From NCBI RefSeq assembly GCF_014212125.1, contig NZ_JACJVP010000027.1, positions 36,199-100,198 of the forward strand: a stretch of DNA of 64,000 nt. Reading direction: 5' to 3'. Shown here one piece after another: positions 38,916 to 46,688 of this stretch. Every line of letters begins with the position of its first letter. The stretch's first letter is position 1. This DNA is from Cohnella nanjingensis (GTDB lineage: Bacteria > Bacillota > Bacilli > Paenibacillales > Paenibacillaceae). The notes under the pieces are model-generated. The model made no database searches, had not been told where the DNA came from, and saw only the letters and a program-made list of their open reading frames with translations. Position numbers and translations under genes: made by a program.

Positions 38916-39700
38916 CGAACGCATCCGCGCCTGCCAAGGCCGCATCCTTCGGCGTCACCAGTTCCGTATTCATCGGACGCAGCCTCCGTCACAGCTTGCG
39001 CAACACGGAAGCGCTGATCATGGCTATCGTCCTGCCCATTATGCTGATGCTGTTGTTCACCTACGTCTTCGGAGGCGCGATCGATCCAAGCGGGGATTAC
39101 GTCGACTATGTCGTCCCTGGCATCATCCTGCTATGCGCCGGCTTCGGATCGTCAAGCACGGCCGTAGACGTCGCTGGAGACATGACGAACGGCATCATCG
39201 AACGGTTCCGGACGATGCCGATCCGCAGCATGAACGTCATCTTGGGCCATGTCACGGCGAGCCTCTGCCGCAACCTGCTCGCGACCGGCGTCGTGATCGG
39301 CATGGCGCTGCTCGTCGGCTTCCGTCCCTCCGCCGGCTTCCTCGCCTGGCTCGGGGCGCTCGGCGTCATCGCGCTCTTCATCCTCGCCTTCACCTGGCTC
39401 TACGCCGCGATCGGTCTCGTCGCCGGCAGTCCGTCGGCCGCCAGCGCTTACGGATTCGCCCTGCTGTTCCTCCCCTATCTCTCCAGCGCCTTCGTCCCGA
39501 CGAGCACGATGCCGTCCTGGCTGCGCGGGGTTGCCGAACATCAGCCCATCACGCCGGTGATCGAGACGATCCGCGGCCTGCTCACCGGCACCCCCATCCA
39601 AGACCAGGCCTGGTGGGCGATCGGTTGGTGCTTGCTCATCCTAATTGCTTCGTACGTATGGGGCTCTTGGACATTCAATCGGAAGGCCGGCCGGCGCTAA
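38912..39700 (+). CDS. ABC-2 exporter permease, DrrB type
   Basis: A membrane protein of 262 residues with about six helices of the ABC-2 type. It has the motifs DYVDYVVPGIILLCAGFG, RFRTMPIRSMNVILGH and LPYLSSAFVPTSTMPSWLRG with EHQPITPVIETIRGLL, all typical of DrrB. It forms the channel for the DrrA-type ATPase. It ends before a strong hairpin at 39712-39743. Confidence 0.93.
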   Translation: MTNASAPAKAASFGVTSSVFIGRSLRHSLRNTEALIMAIVLPIMLMLLFTYVFGGAIDPSGDYVDYVVPGIILLCAGFGSSSTAVDVAGDMTNGIIERFRTMPIRSMNVILGHVTASLCRNLLATGVVIGMALLVGFRPSAGFLAWLGALGVIALFILAFTWLYAAIGLVAGSPSAASAYGFALLFLPYLSSAFVPTSTMPSWLRGVAEHQPITPVIETIRGLLTGTPIQDQAWWAIGWCLLILIASYVWGSWTFNRKAGRR

Positions 39701-39711
39701 GGATCGCAAAT

Positions 39712-39743
39712 AGGGGCTGTCCGCTTCATGAGCGGCAGCCCCT
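39712..39743. terminator. Hairpin between convergent genes
   Basis: AGGGGCTG.CCGCT and AGCGG.CAGCCCCT form a 13-bp stem with a short loop. There is no T-run on either side beyond ATTTG on the minus strand. It lies between the exporter permease and the sensor kinase, which converge, so it may serve both. Confidence 0.5.
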
Positions 39744-39774
39744 GCCTGGCATTCCGATGGCTAATCCAACTGTT

Positions 39775-40842
39775 TCATTCAGTTAACGGAAGCGTACAGT
39801 AGAACCGATTCCCTTGGCCGGGATCCACGCGAACCCCGATGCTTCCCCCGTGCTCCTCCACGATGTATTTGCATATCGCTAGACCCAGACCTGTTCCGCC
39901 TAAGTAGCTGGAACGAGATTTGTCGCCGCGATAGAATCTGTCGAAGAGATGAGGCAAGTCATGATCGGCAATCTCCGCGCCATCGTCGCCGATCTCGATC
40001 TCCAACCGATTTTCCGAGATTGTCGCCAAGATCGCGATATGCGCATCCTTGCCGGCGTATTTGGCGGCATTGCCGACCAGGTTATCGAACACCTGCGTCA
40101 AGCGGACGCGATCCGCGCGCACCAGACCGCAAGGAAAGGGTCGGTCTACCGTCAGGAGAACGGTATGATCGCGATATTCGCGTTCGAGCGGCTGAACGAT
40201 GGCTTCTAACAGGCTGCGGCAATCTTGCGTGTCATAGTGCATCTTCAATTGACCCGTCTCCAACTGGGAAAATTGAAACAGATCCTCGATCAGCTCGTCC
40301 AGCTTCTCCGTCTTGTCCCGGATGACGGCCAAATATCGTTCATGCTTCGCCTTGTCATGCACGATGCCGTCCTGCAGTCCTTCCACATATCCTTTAATAG
40401 AGGTTAGAGGAGTACGCAGATCATGGGAGATGCTCGCGATCAGATCCTTGCGGGCTTGTTCATAGGCGGCCTGCTGCGTCATCGTCTCCTGCAGCTTGGC
40501 TCTCATGATCTCGAATGCGGCGCTGAACCGCCCCATCTCGTCCTGCTTCCCGGAGGCGATCCGGAAGTCCAGATGGCCGTTGACGATATGGTCGGCGGCG
40601 GCGGTAAGATCCTTCAGAGGCAACAGGATCCGTTTGGTGATGATTCGGGTCAAGGCGACCGCGCAGCAGATGAAGGCGATCGAGACGGTGAAGATGATGT
40701 ACAGGACTCCGCTGAACCGTTCACCGTCAAGTCCGGTACGGGAAGATTCCACATTTACGCCTGCGACGGGGAGCAACAGCATCGGAAGGACGATCACGCC
40801 GAGCAGGGAGACGATCAGTTGGAATCGAATGCCCTTTATCAT
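39775..40842 (-). CDS. Sensor histidine kinase of the peptide-resistance operon
   Basis: A protein of 355 residues. Two membrane helices (near 8-28 and 50-70) flank a very short outside loop, followed by a HAMP domain (ILLPLKDLTAAADHIVNG), the phospho-acceptor HDLRTPLTSIKGYVEG and an ATPase domain with DNLVGNAAKYA and GGTGLGLAICKYIVEEHGG. A short sensor loop suggests signalling through the ABC transporter in the same operon. Note that the G1 box reads GDDGAEI rather than DNGxGI. It starts as ATGA on the regulator stop. Confidence 0.92.
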   Translation of the reverse strand: MIKGIRFQLIVSLLGVIVLPMLLLPVAGVNVESSRTGLDGERFSGVLYIIFTVSIAFICCAVALTRIITKRILLPLKDLTAAADHIVNGHLDFRIASGKQDEMGRFSAAFEIMRAKLQETMTQQAAYEQARKDLIASISHDLRTPLTSIKGYVEGLQDGIVHDKAKHERYLAVIRDKTEKLDELIEDLFQFSQLETGQLKMHYDTQDCRSLLEAIVQPLEREYRDHTVLLTVDRPFPCGLVRADRVRLTQVFDNLVGNAAKYAGKDAHIAILATISENRLEIEIGDDGAEIADHDLPHLFDRFYRGDKSRSSYLGGTGLGLAICKYIVEEHGGSIGVRVDPGQGNRFYCTLPLTE

Positions 40843-41540
40843 CGCCTGCTCCCATCGAATTTGTAGCCGATACCCCATACGGTTTTGATGTATGTCGGAT
40901 TCGCGGGATCGATCTCGATCTTTTCGCGAATTTTTTTCACGTGTACCGTAACGGTGTTCATATCGCCGAATTCATCCATTCCCCATACGCTTCCGAATAT
41001 TTGTTCGCGGGTCATGACCCGATTGGGATGCGACGCGAGGAAGCGGAGCACTTCGAATTCCCGTGCCGAGAAATGAATCAGTCGATTCCGGACATGCACT
41101 TCATACGCTCTCAGGTTCAGCTCCAAACCCGGGTACTCAATCCGTTCCGCCTGTTCCCCGGCAACCGACAGCCGGCTTTGCCTTCTTAACTGGGCCTTCA
41201 CCCTGGCGATAACTTCGCCGGGACTGAAAGGCTTCACGACATAATCGTCAGCTCCGAATCCGAGGCCAAGGATCTTGTCGGTATCCCGTTTCTTCGCGCT
41301 CAACATGAGGATAGGCACATCCGATTCGGATCGCAGGACGCGGCATACCTCGAACCCGTCCATCCGCGGAAGCATGATGTCCAGAATGACCAGCTGCGGC
41401 TTCGACGATCGGAATGTACGAAGCGCCTCTTCCCCATCCTTGCACAAGATGGCTTCATAACGCTCCGCCTCCAGGTAGTCCTTCAACAATTCGGCGATCT
41501 CCGGCTCGTCTTCGACGACGAGGATCCGCTCGCGCGGCAT
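40839..41540 (-). CDS. OmpR-family response regulator of the peptide-resistance operon
   Basis: A protein of 233 residues. The receiver domain has LVVEDEPEIAELL, the acceptor Asp in LVILDIMLPRMDGFEV and Lys in YVVKPFSPGE. The C-terminal winged helix (HFSAREFEVLRFLASHPNRVMTREQ, VTVHVKKIREKI) is of OmpR/PhoB type. It probably binds the 11-bp tandem repeats at 43485-43506 upstream of the operon's ATPase gene. Confidence 0.94.
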   Translation of the reverse strand: MPRERILVVEDEPEIAELLKDYLEAERYEAILCKDGEEALRTFRSSKPQLVILDIMLPRMDGFEVCRVLRSESDVPILMLSAKKRDTDKILGLGFGADDYVVKPFSPGEVIARVKAQLRRQSRLSVAGEQAERIEYPGLELNLRAYEVHVRNRLIHFSAREFEVLRFLASHPNRVMTREQIFGSVWGMDEFGDMNTVTVHVKKIREKIEIDPANPTYIKTVWGIGYKFDGSRR

Positions 41541-41610
41541 GGCAGCACCTGCTTTGCATGGAGGAATCGATCTAGTTGTATCATAGAAGATAATCCGAAT
41601 CCGGTAAAGT

Positions 41611-41694
41611 CTAGCCTGGCCGGCCCATCAACATGGAGAGTACCAGCAAGACGCCGGCAACGATGACGAGCAGATAAACGATGCGTTTCTTCAA
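41611..41694 (-). CDS. 27-residue single-helix membrane peptide
   Basis: A short frame that begins with TTG and reads MKKRIVYLLVIVAGVLLV followed by LSMLMGRPG. It has a basic N-terminus and one hydrophobic helix. AGGGAGGG lies 8 bases upstream, as good a ribosome binding site as those of the neighbours. It lies between the ABC permease (28 bases) and the response regulator in one operon. It may tune the transporter or the kinase, as small membrane peptides often do; the function is unknown. Confidence 0.6.
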   Translation of the reverse strand: MKKRIVYLLVIVAGVLLVLSMLMGRPG

Positions 41695-41722
41695 TACGAA
41701 ACCCTCCCTCTTTTCGGAGCGC

Positions 41723-42484
41723 TTATTGGATATCCATCTTACGAAAAGCCATCATCCCGATCCACCCGAACGCGCAGGCGGTCACCGCAGGCATGGCTAT
41801 CGATAGCGCAAGCTCGCCTGAGGTCAAGCGGAAGGCCGAGACTTCGAGAAACAGCTTAAATACCGAGTGCTCATATAAATACTTGTAGATCGGAATATAA
41901 CGTCCGATGAGCTGGGAGCAGGTATCGAAGAAGAGAAAAACCAGCATCGCGATTCCGATCGTAACGCCGTGCTCCTTCGTCATAAACGCAAACGCGGTCA
42001 CAATCGCGGCAAAAGCGATCGCAAAGAGGATCGTCAAGCCGAGCGTCCGGAAAAAGTAGACCGCCGTCTCCGTCTCTTGCAAATGACCGAAGCCGTTCAA
42101 TAGACTTCCCACCGCCATGCAGACCAACGGACACAACAGCGACAGGAAGACGATCCCGATCGTAAACGCCGTCAGCTTGGCCGCATAGATCCGCTCTCTG
42201 CTGTATCCGGACGAACCCGTAATCTTCATGACGCCGGAACCGTACTCGCGGGAGATGAAGAAGCCGGCCAGAATCGCTAGGGCGATCTTCATGAACAACG
42301 TATTTCCCTTCACGCCGTTCATGAATGATTGGATGCCGTTCACTGCGGAGTTCTGACCGTTCGAAGCGCTGTAATAGGCGGCTAGAGGCAGCGCAATCGC
42401 CACCAGCAAGAGGGTCAGACTGAGCACCCGAAAAGAAGGCTCCTTGCGCAGCTTGTACAATTCGGACTGCAGCAAGTTAAGCAT
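41723..42484 (-). CDS. ABC-2 permease of a bacitracin/lantibiotic-resistance type transporter
   Basis: A membrane protein of 253 residues with about six helices. The N-terminus MLNLLQSELYKLRKEPSFRV, the segment FFISREYGSGVMKITGSSGYSRERIYAAKL and the hydrophobic layout match LanE/BcrB-type permeases. Its start lies inside the end of the ATPase gene (eight-base overlap), so translation is coupled. It should expel or dislodge a peptide antibiotic, together with the ATPase upstream. Confidence 0.88.
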   Translation of the reverse strand: MLNLLQSELYKLRKEPSFRVLSLTLLLVAIALPLAAYYSASNGQNSAVNGIQSFMNGVKGNTLFMKIALAILAGFFISREYGSGVMKITGSSGYSRERIYAAKLTAFTIGIVFLSLLCPLVCMAVGSLLNGFGHLQETETAVYFFRTLGLTILFAIAFAAIVTAFAFMTKEHGVTIGIAMLVFLFFDTCSQLIGRYIPIYKYLYEHSVFKLFLEVSAFRLTSGELALSIAMPAVTACAFGWIGMMAFRKMDIQ

Positions 42485-43400
42485 AGGCGGCACCGCCAAT
42501 CAGCCTGGAGAAATACCGTTCCAGCTGCTCGCCCACGGGCGTGAACTGTTCAATCTCCAGACCGGCGGAGAAGAGCAGGGAAGAGACGCTGCCGGCCCGT
42601 TTGAACCCCCCGTACAATCGAATGGAGCCGTCCGGTTCCAACTCGTATTCGGCGGAGAGCAACCCTTTCCGAATGACGGATAACGCAAGTTCGGGATTGT
42701 CCACCTTGATATGCAGGTATTGCCTGCACTTCGTCTGCAGCTCGCTCGCCGACAATTGCTCCAGCATCCTTCCCTGATGGATGAAGCCGTAATCGGTAGC
42801 CATCTGATCGAGCTCGCTTAGAATATGGCTGGAGATCAGGATGGTTAAGCCGGTCTCGCGATTCAGTCCGCGCAGAAGCTCTCTTAGTTCGACTACGCCT
42901 AACGGATCCAGCCCATTTGTCGGTTCGTCGAGAATGAGCATGTCGGGCTCGCTCATCAGCGCGATCGCTAGACCGAGCCGTTGCTTCATGCCCATCGAGA
43001 ATTCGGCCGACTTTTTGCTGCCGGTATCCGCGAGCCCTACCAACGAGAGCGTTTCCCGTATCCGCGACCGGTTGCGGATCCCTTGCTGCAGCCGATAGAT
43101 CTCCAAATTCTCCGTCGCCGACAGATGAGGGAACAACGCAGGCGTCTCGATGGTCGTGCCGATCCGCCTTCTTGCCGTTACGAGCTTGGCGCCTTCGCTC
43201 GCGCCGAACAGTTCGACGCTGCCCGACGTAGGGTGCGCAAGCCCTGCCGCAATACGCATCAGGGTCGATTTGCCGGCGCCGTTCTGGCCGATAAAGCCAT
43301 AGATGCTGCCCTTTCGTACCGTGAGGTCGATCCGGTCCAAGGCAAGATGCCGGTTGTAACGCTTGGTTAATTGCCTTGCTCTTAACACAGTTTCGCTCAA
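42477..43400 (-). CDS. ABC transporter ATP-binding protein, BcrA/LanF type
   Basis: A protein of 307 residues. Walker A GQNGAGKST, signature FSMGMKQRLGLAIALM, Walker B MLILDEPTNGLD and switch His in SSHILSELDQM are all present. The FSMGMKQRL signature is usual in bacitracin and lantibiotic self-protection transporters. The start is TTG at 43400 with GGAAGGAG about 9 bases upstream. It is the first gene of an operon that continues with the permease, a small peptide, a response regulator and a kinase. Confidence 0.93.
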   Translation of the reverse strand: MSETVLRARQLTKRYNRHLALDRIDLTVRKGSIYGFIGQNGAGKSTLMRIAAGLAHPTSGSVELFGASEGAKLVTARRRIGTTIETPALFPHLSATENLEIYRLQQGIRNRSRIRETLSLVGLADTGSKKSAEFSMGMKQRLGLAIALMSEPDMLILDEPTNGLDPLGVVELRELLRGLNRETGLTILISSHILSELDQMATDYGFIHQGRMLEQLSASELQTKCRQYLHIKVDNPELALSVIRKGLLSAEYELEPDGSIRLYGGFKRAGSVSSLLFSAGLEIEQFTPVGEQLERYFSRLIGGAAYA

Positions 43401-43484
43401 TTGAAGCTCTCCTTCCTATGATATCAATCGCGTCCAGCTCATGATAAAGGATAGGAATAAACATTCGGCTTTCAAAATCGGTAG

Positions 43485-43506
43485 AAACGATTAACAAACG
43501 ATTAAC
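43485..43506. promoter_or_regulatory. 11-bp tandem repeat, probable response-regulator site
   Basis: AAACGATTAAC occurs twice head to tail at 43485-43495 and 43496-43506, followed by the inverted-looking GTTTGATAAACG. An 11-bp spacing equals about one helical turn, the usual arrangement for OmpR/PhoB regulators. It lies about 85 bases upstream of the ATPase start. Confidence 0.55.
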
Positions 43507-43568
43507 GTTTGATAAACGAAGGTAAGGCGATCGCGTGCCGCTCGCGGACATCGGCGGATGAACGCAAG

Positions 43569-43594
43569 CAAAAACAGGCTGCCCAAGCAGCCTG
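43569..43594 (-). terminator. Terminator of the PhyH-family gene
   Basis: CAGGCTGC/GCAGCCTG with a four-base loop, followed on the minus strand by TTTTTGCTTG, 57 bases after the stop. Confidence 0.85.
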
Positions 43595-43650
43595 CCCGTT
43601 ATATTCGATATCGAACAAATTGCCCCAAACGCGCTCAAATTCACTATCCG

Positions 43651-44649
43651 CTATTCATTCTTGCTCTCCGCGACCGGCATCATCATGCCGTTCGGCATGC
43701 CCATCATCCGGACGCCGTCCGACGCATCCCCTTCGACGGACAGATAGACTTCCGTGCCGAACGCCGGCTCCGCGTACGGCAGATGCGTGCTGCCGCGCGC
43801 CAGGATCTGCCGGTAGTTGCCGCTGTCCCCTTCGTACCCGTCATGATCCCAAGGAACCCACGAACGGGCGTTGCAATAATGGCAGACGTAGGAACGGCGG
43901 AAGCGGTCGGCGGTCCGGTTCGGGTAGGAGCGATGGAAGAGATGGGAGTCGAAGAACAGGACGTCCCCCGGCTCCAGAACGACCGGCACCGCGGGCGGAT
44001 AACTCGCCACGATCCGGGACAGCGTATTCACTTCGTCGTCCAGATGGCTGACGTTGCGTACGGCGTTCAAGTCCCGGAAGGCGTCCACCGCGTGCACGTT
44101 GCCGCCGCCGATCTCCTCTGGCGGGTAGATCGGCTCGTGATTCGAGCCCGGCACGACCCAGAGACAGCCGTTGTCCTCGTCGGCCCGCTCGAGCGCGATC
44201 CACGCGCCGATCAAGGTGTCGGGATGCGTCTTGATGTAGCAGGCGTCCTGGTGCCACCCCTGTCCTCCTTTGCCCGGCGGATTCAGGAACAGCATCGATT
44301 GAAGCGCATACACGTCGGGACCGATTAAGGCTTCCGTCACGTCCAGAATCCGGGGATGAAGCATGCCGCGCTCGGCTTCCGGCTCCACGCGGGATAGCAT
44401 ATGCACCCGCGTCGCCTGGGCGAACTCTTCCTTCAGCGGGTCCTTGCTGTCCGGGTCGGCGGATTCCTCCGGCTTCAGCTTGTCGAGCCGAACGCGCTCG
44501 GCCAAGCCGTAGAGCGTCTCCACTTCAACCGGCGACAGCAAGCCCCGGACGATGACGAAGCCTTCCCGCTGATATTGCCTGTATTCGTCCACGCCGACCT
44601 GATACCGGTCTTGACGGTCTCTGGATTTGGGGGTATAGGATTTGCCCAT
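43651..44649 (-). CDS. Phytanoyl-CoA dioxygenase (PhyH) family oxygenase
   Basis: An Fe(II)/2-oxoglutarate-type oxygenase of 332 residues. The iron ligands are HxD in GGQGWHQDACYIKT and the distal His in FDSHLFHRSYPNRT, with RFRRSY supplying the probable 2-oxoglutarate Arg. It has a strong GGGAGGAG before the start. It follows the AraC regulator at a distance of 90 bases on the same strand and is probably controlled by it. The natural substrate is unknown. Confidence 0.9.
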   Translation of the reverse strand: MGKSYTPKSRDRQDRYQVGVDEYRQYQREGFVIVRGLLSPVEVETLYGLAERVRLDKLKPEESADPDSKDPLKEEFAQATRVHMLSRVEPEAERGMLHPRILDVTEALIGPDVYALQSMLFLNPPGKGGQGWHQDACYIKTHPDTLIGAWIALERADEDNGCLWVVPGSNHEPIYPPEEIGGGNVHAVDAFRDLNAVRNVSHLDDEVNTLSRIVASYPPAVPVVLEPGDVLFFDSHLFHRSYPNRTADRFRRSYVCHYCNARSWVPWDHDGYEGDSGNYRQILARGSTHLPYAEPAFGTEVYLSVEGDASDGVRMMGMPNGMMMPVAESKNE

Positions 44650-44739
44650 GGATTTGATCTCCTCCCAATGACGATGATAGCTCTATTGTGCAGCACGGGG
44701 AGCGTCTTCGCCATGGAGGGAACCGGCGTTTCGATGTAT

Positions 44740-45636
44740 TTATTTGATCTGGCCGTTGACCACGATATGACAATTGAGCGGGTAAGGCGTCTCCGGATCG
44801 ACGATCTGCGCCGTATGCCGAAAGAGCGGGTCCTCGCATTGCTTGATATAATCGGAAGCCGAGAGCCCGCGGATGCGCTTGTACATCTTGGAGAAGTGAT
44901 GCTCGTCGCGGAATCCGACTTCGTAAGCGATCTGCTTCACGGTCATCTGTCCGCCCATCATGAGCCGTTCCGCCCGCATGAGCCTGCGCTCGAGCAAGGC
45001 GCGCTTAGGAGAAGTGCCCACGGCAGAGACGAACACGCGGGTAAAATGCTCGTGCGACCATCCGGACTGCCTCGCGATCGCTTCGATGGTTAGCGGTTCC
45101 GCCAACCGATTCTCCATATAGGCGATCGCGTTCGCGATCGGCAGCGGGAGCGAAGCCGCGGGCGAAGCGGGCGACGATTCGGCCCAGGCGCACAGCTCCT
45201 CCAAAGCCGCCGCGAGCAGCACCGCCATCCGCCGCTTCCAATGGGGGGACTGCCGGTTCGCGACCCGCAGCATCTGGGCGACGATCCCCGGGAGCAGGCT
45301 GTTCGCGACAGGCAGCACGTCGCAGCCCGACCGGAGAGACGCAAAGCGCGGATCCTGCAGTCGCAGCGGCCCGTAGTCGAAGTGCGCGAACAGGTGCCGC
45401 ACGTTCTTCTGCGGGTCGAAGCGGTAGCGGTGCGGCACATCCGGACGCGTGAAGACGACGCACGGCTTGTCCAGCCGAATGGACTTCCCCTCGATCTCGT
45501 AGAGCGTTCCGGTCCCTTCCGGGAAGTAGACCAATTCATAGTCCGGGATCGTTCTCGTGCCCAGCACGAATCCGGCTTGAATGGCGATGTCGCCGACGCT
45601 GTGGACGTCCGGCCAAGCATTCTCTTCGATGGTCAC
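44740..45636 (-). CDS. AraC-family transcriptional regulator
   Basis: A protein of 298 residues. The N-terminal cupin-like sensing domain (YELVYFPEGTGTLYEIEG) is followed by the double helix-turn-helix AraC domain: IEAIARQSGWSHEHFTRVFVSAVGTSPKRALLERRL and VKQIAYEVGFRDEHHFSKMYKRIRGLSASDY. The start is GTG at 45636 with GGAGGTGC upstream. It probably activates the PhyH gene downstream. Confidence 0.92.
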   Translation of the reverse strand: MTIEENAWPDVHSVGDIAIQAGFVLGTRTIPDYELVYFPEGTGTLYEIEGKSIRLDKPCVVFTRPDVPHRYRFDPQKNVRHLFAHFDYGPLRLQDPRFASLRSGCDVLPVANSLLPGIVAQMLRVANRQSPHWKRRMAVLLAAALEELCAWAESSPASPAASLPLPIANAIAYMENRLAEPLTIEAIARQSGWSHEHFTRVFVSAVGTSPKRALLERRLMRAERLMMGGQMTVKQIAYEVGFRDEHHFSKMYKRIRGLSASDYIKQCEDPLFRHTAQIVDPETPYPLNCHIVVNGQIK

Positions 45637-45730
45637 TTGCGATCCGCACCTCCGGCATCTGCGATTTGAACCCTATTATACGCGGTTGAGCGCCATGAAC
45701 AAGGCGCGAGATATTCTATCGCTTTCTAGT

Positions 45731-45768
45731 AAAAAAACGAAGAGCCTCGCCGTCTCGCGAGGCTCTTC
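45731..45768 (-). terminator. Terminator of the glycan importer operon
   Basis: GAAGAGCCTCGC and GCGAGGCTCTTC form a perfect 12-bp stem with a six-base loop, followed on the minus strand by GTTTTTTT. It is 74 bases after the permease stop. Confidence 0.92.
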
Positions 45769-45841
45769 TTTGGGGTAGGCGATTCGTAGACGCGCAGTCG
45801 GCTTCCGGCCGCTAGACCGAGCGGGCCGCGACAACCGTCCG

Positions 45842-46675
45842 CTACAGCTTCAAAGCCCCCTGCGTCATGCCTTGAATGTAATATTTCATGCCGAAGGAGA
45901 AGATGAGCAGCAGCGGCACCGAAGAGATCGCATAGGCCGCGAATTGCGTCCCCATGTCGGTAATGCCGAATTGCTTGGTGAAGATGGTCAGGCCGACCGC
46001 GATGACCTGCAGGCGGCTGTCCTGAATCGTCAGCAGCGGCCACACATAGTCGTTGTACACCCCGACGGACTGCATGATGAACAAGGTCGCCATGATCGGC
46101 AGCGACAGCGGGACGACGACTTGGAAAAAGACGCGCGTCTCCGTCGCCCCGTCCATCCGCGCCGCCTCGAACAGCTCGCTCGGGAGGCCCGACATGAACG
46201 TGCGGCAGAGGAAGGTGCCGAAGATCTGGCCCCCGGCCGCGCTGGATACGATGATGACCCAAGGCGTATTCGTCAATCCGAGGTTCTCGTAGAGCACGTA
46301 GGAAGGGATGAGCGTCAGAATGCCCGGGACCATCATCATGACGAGCATGAGCATGAAGAGCAGCTCCTTGCCGGGAAACGTCTTCTTGGCGAAGATATAG
46401 CCCGACACCGCCGACAGCAGCATGACGCAGACGCTGCCGGCTACCGCGTAGATCACCGTATTGACGATGTAGCGCCAGATGCTCGCGAACGCCTCTTGAT
46501 AGTTCGCCCACTTCGCCGGCGCGGGCAAGCCCCAGAAGTTGCCGAGAATCTGCGCGTTGCTCTTCAGGGAGCTGAAGAGCATGAACAGGATCGGCACGAG
46601 CGTCAGAAAGACGAGCAGCGCCAGCAGCAGGACGATCGCGAGCTGGCGGAGATGAAGCAAATTACGAATCCACAT
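45842..46675 (-). CDS. Carbohydrate ABC transporter permease, MalG type
   Basis: A permease of 277 residues with about six membrane helices. The coupling loop is ELFEAARMDGATETRVFFQV and the C-terminus MKYYIQGMTQGALKL is the common MalG/AraQ-like ending. It is the second channel subunit of the importer whose binding protein is at 48825-50507. AAGGGGG precedes its start, 13 bases after the propeller-permease stop. Confidence 0.93.
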   Translation of the reverse strand: MWIRNLLHLRQLAIVLLLALLVFLTLVPILFMLFSSLKSNAQILGNFWGLPAPAKWANYQEAFASIWRYIVNTVIYAVAGSVCVMLLSAVSGYIFAKKTFPGKELLFMLMLVMMMVPGILTLIPSYVLYENLGLTNTPWVIIVSSAAGGQIFGTFLCRTFMSGLPSELFEAARMDGATETRVFFQVVVPLSLPIMATLFIMQSVGVYNDYVWPLLTIQDSRLQVIAVGLTIFTKQFGITDMGTQFAAYAISSVPLLLIFSFGMKYYIQGMTQGALKL

Positions 46676-46688
46676 GGACGCGTCCCCC

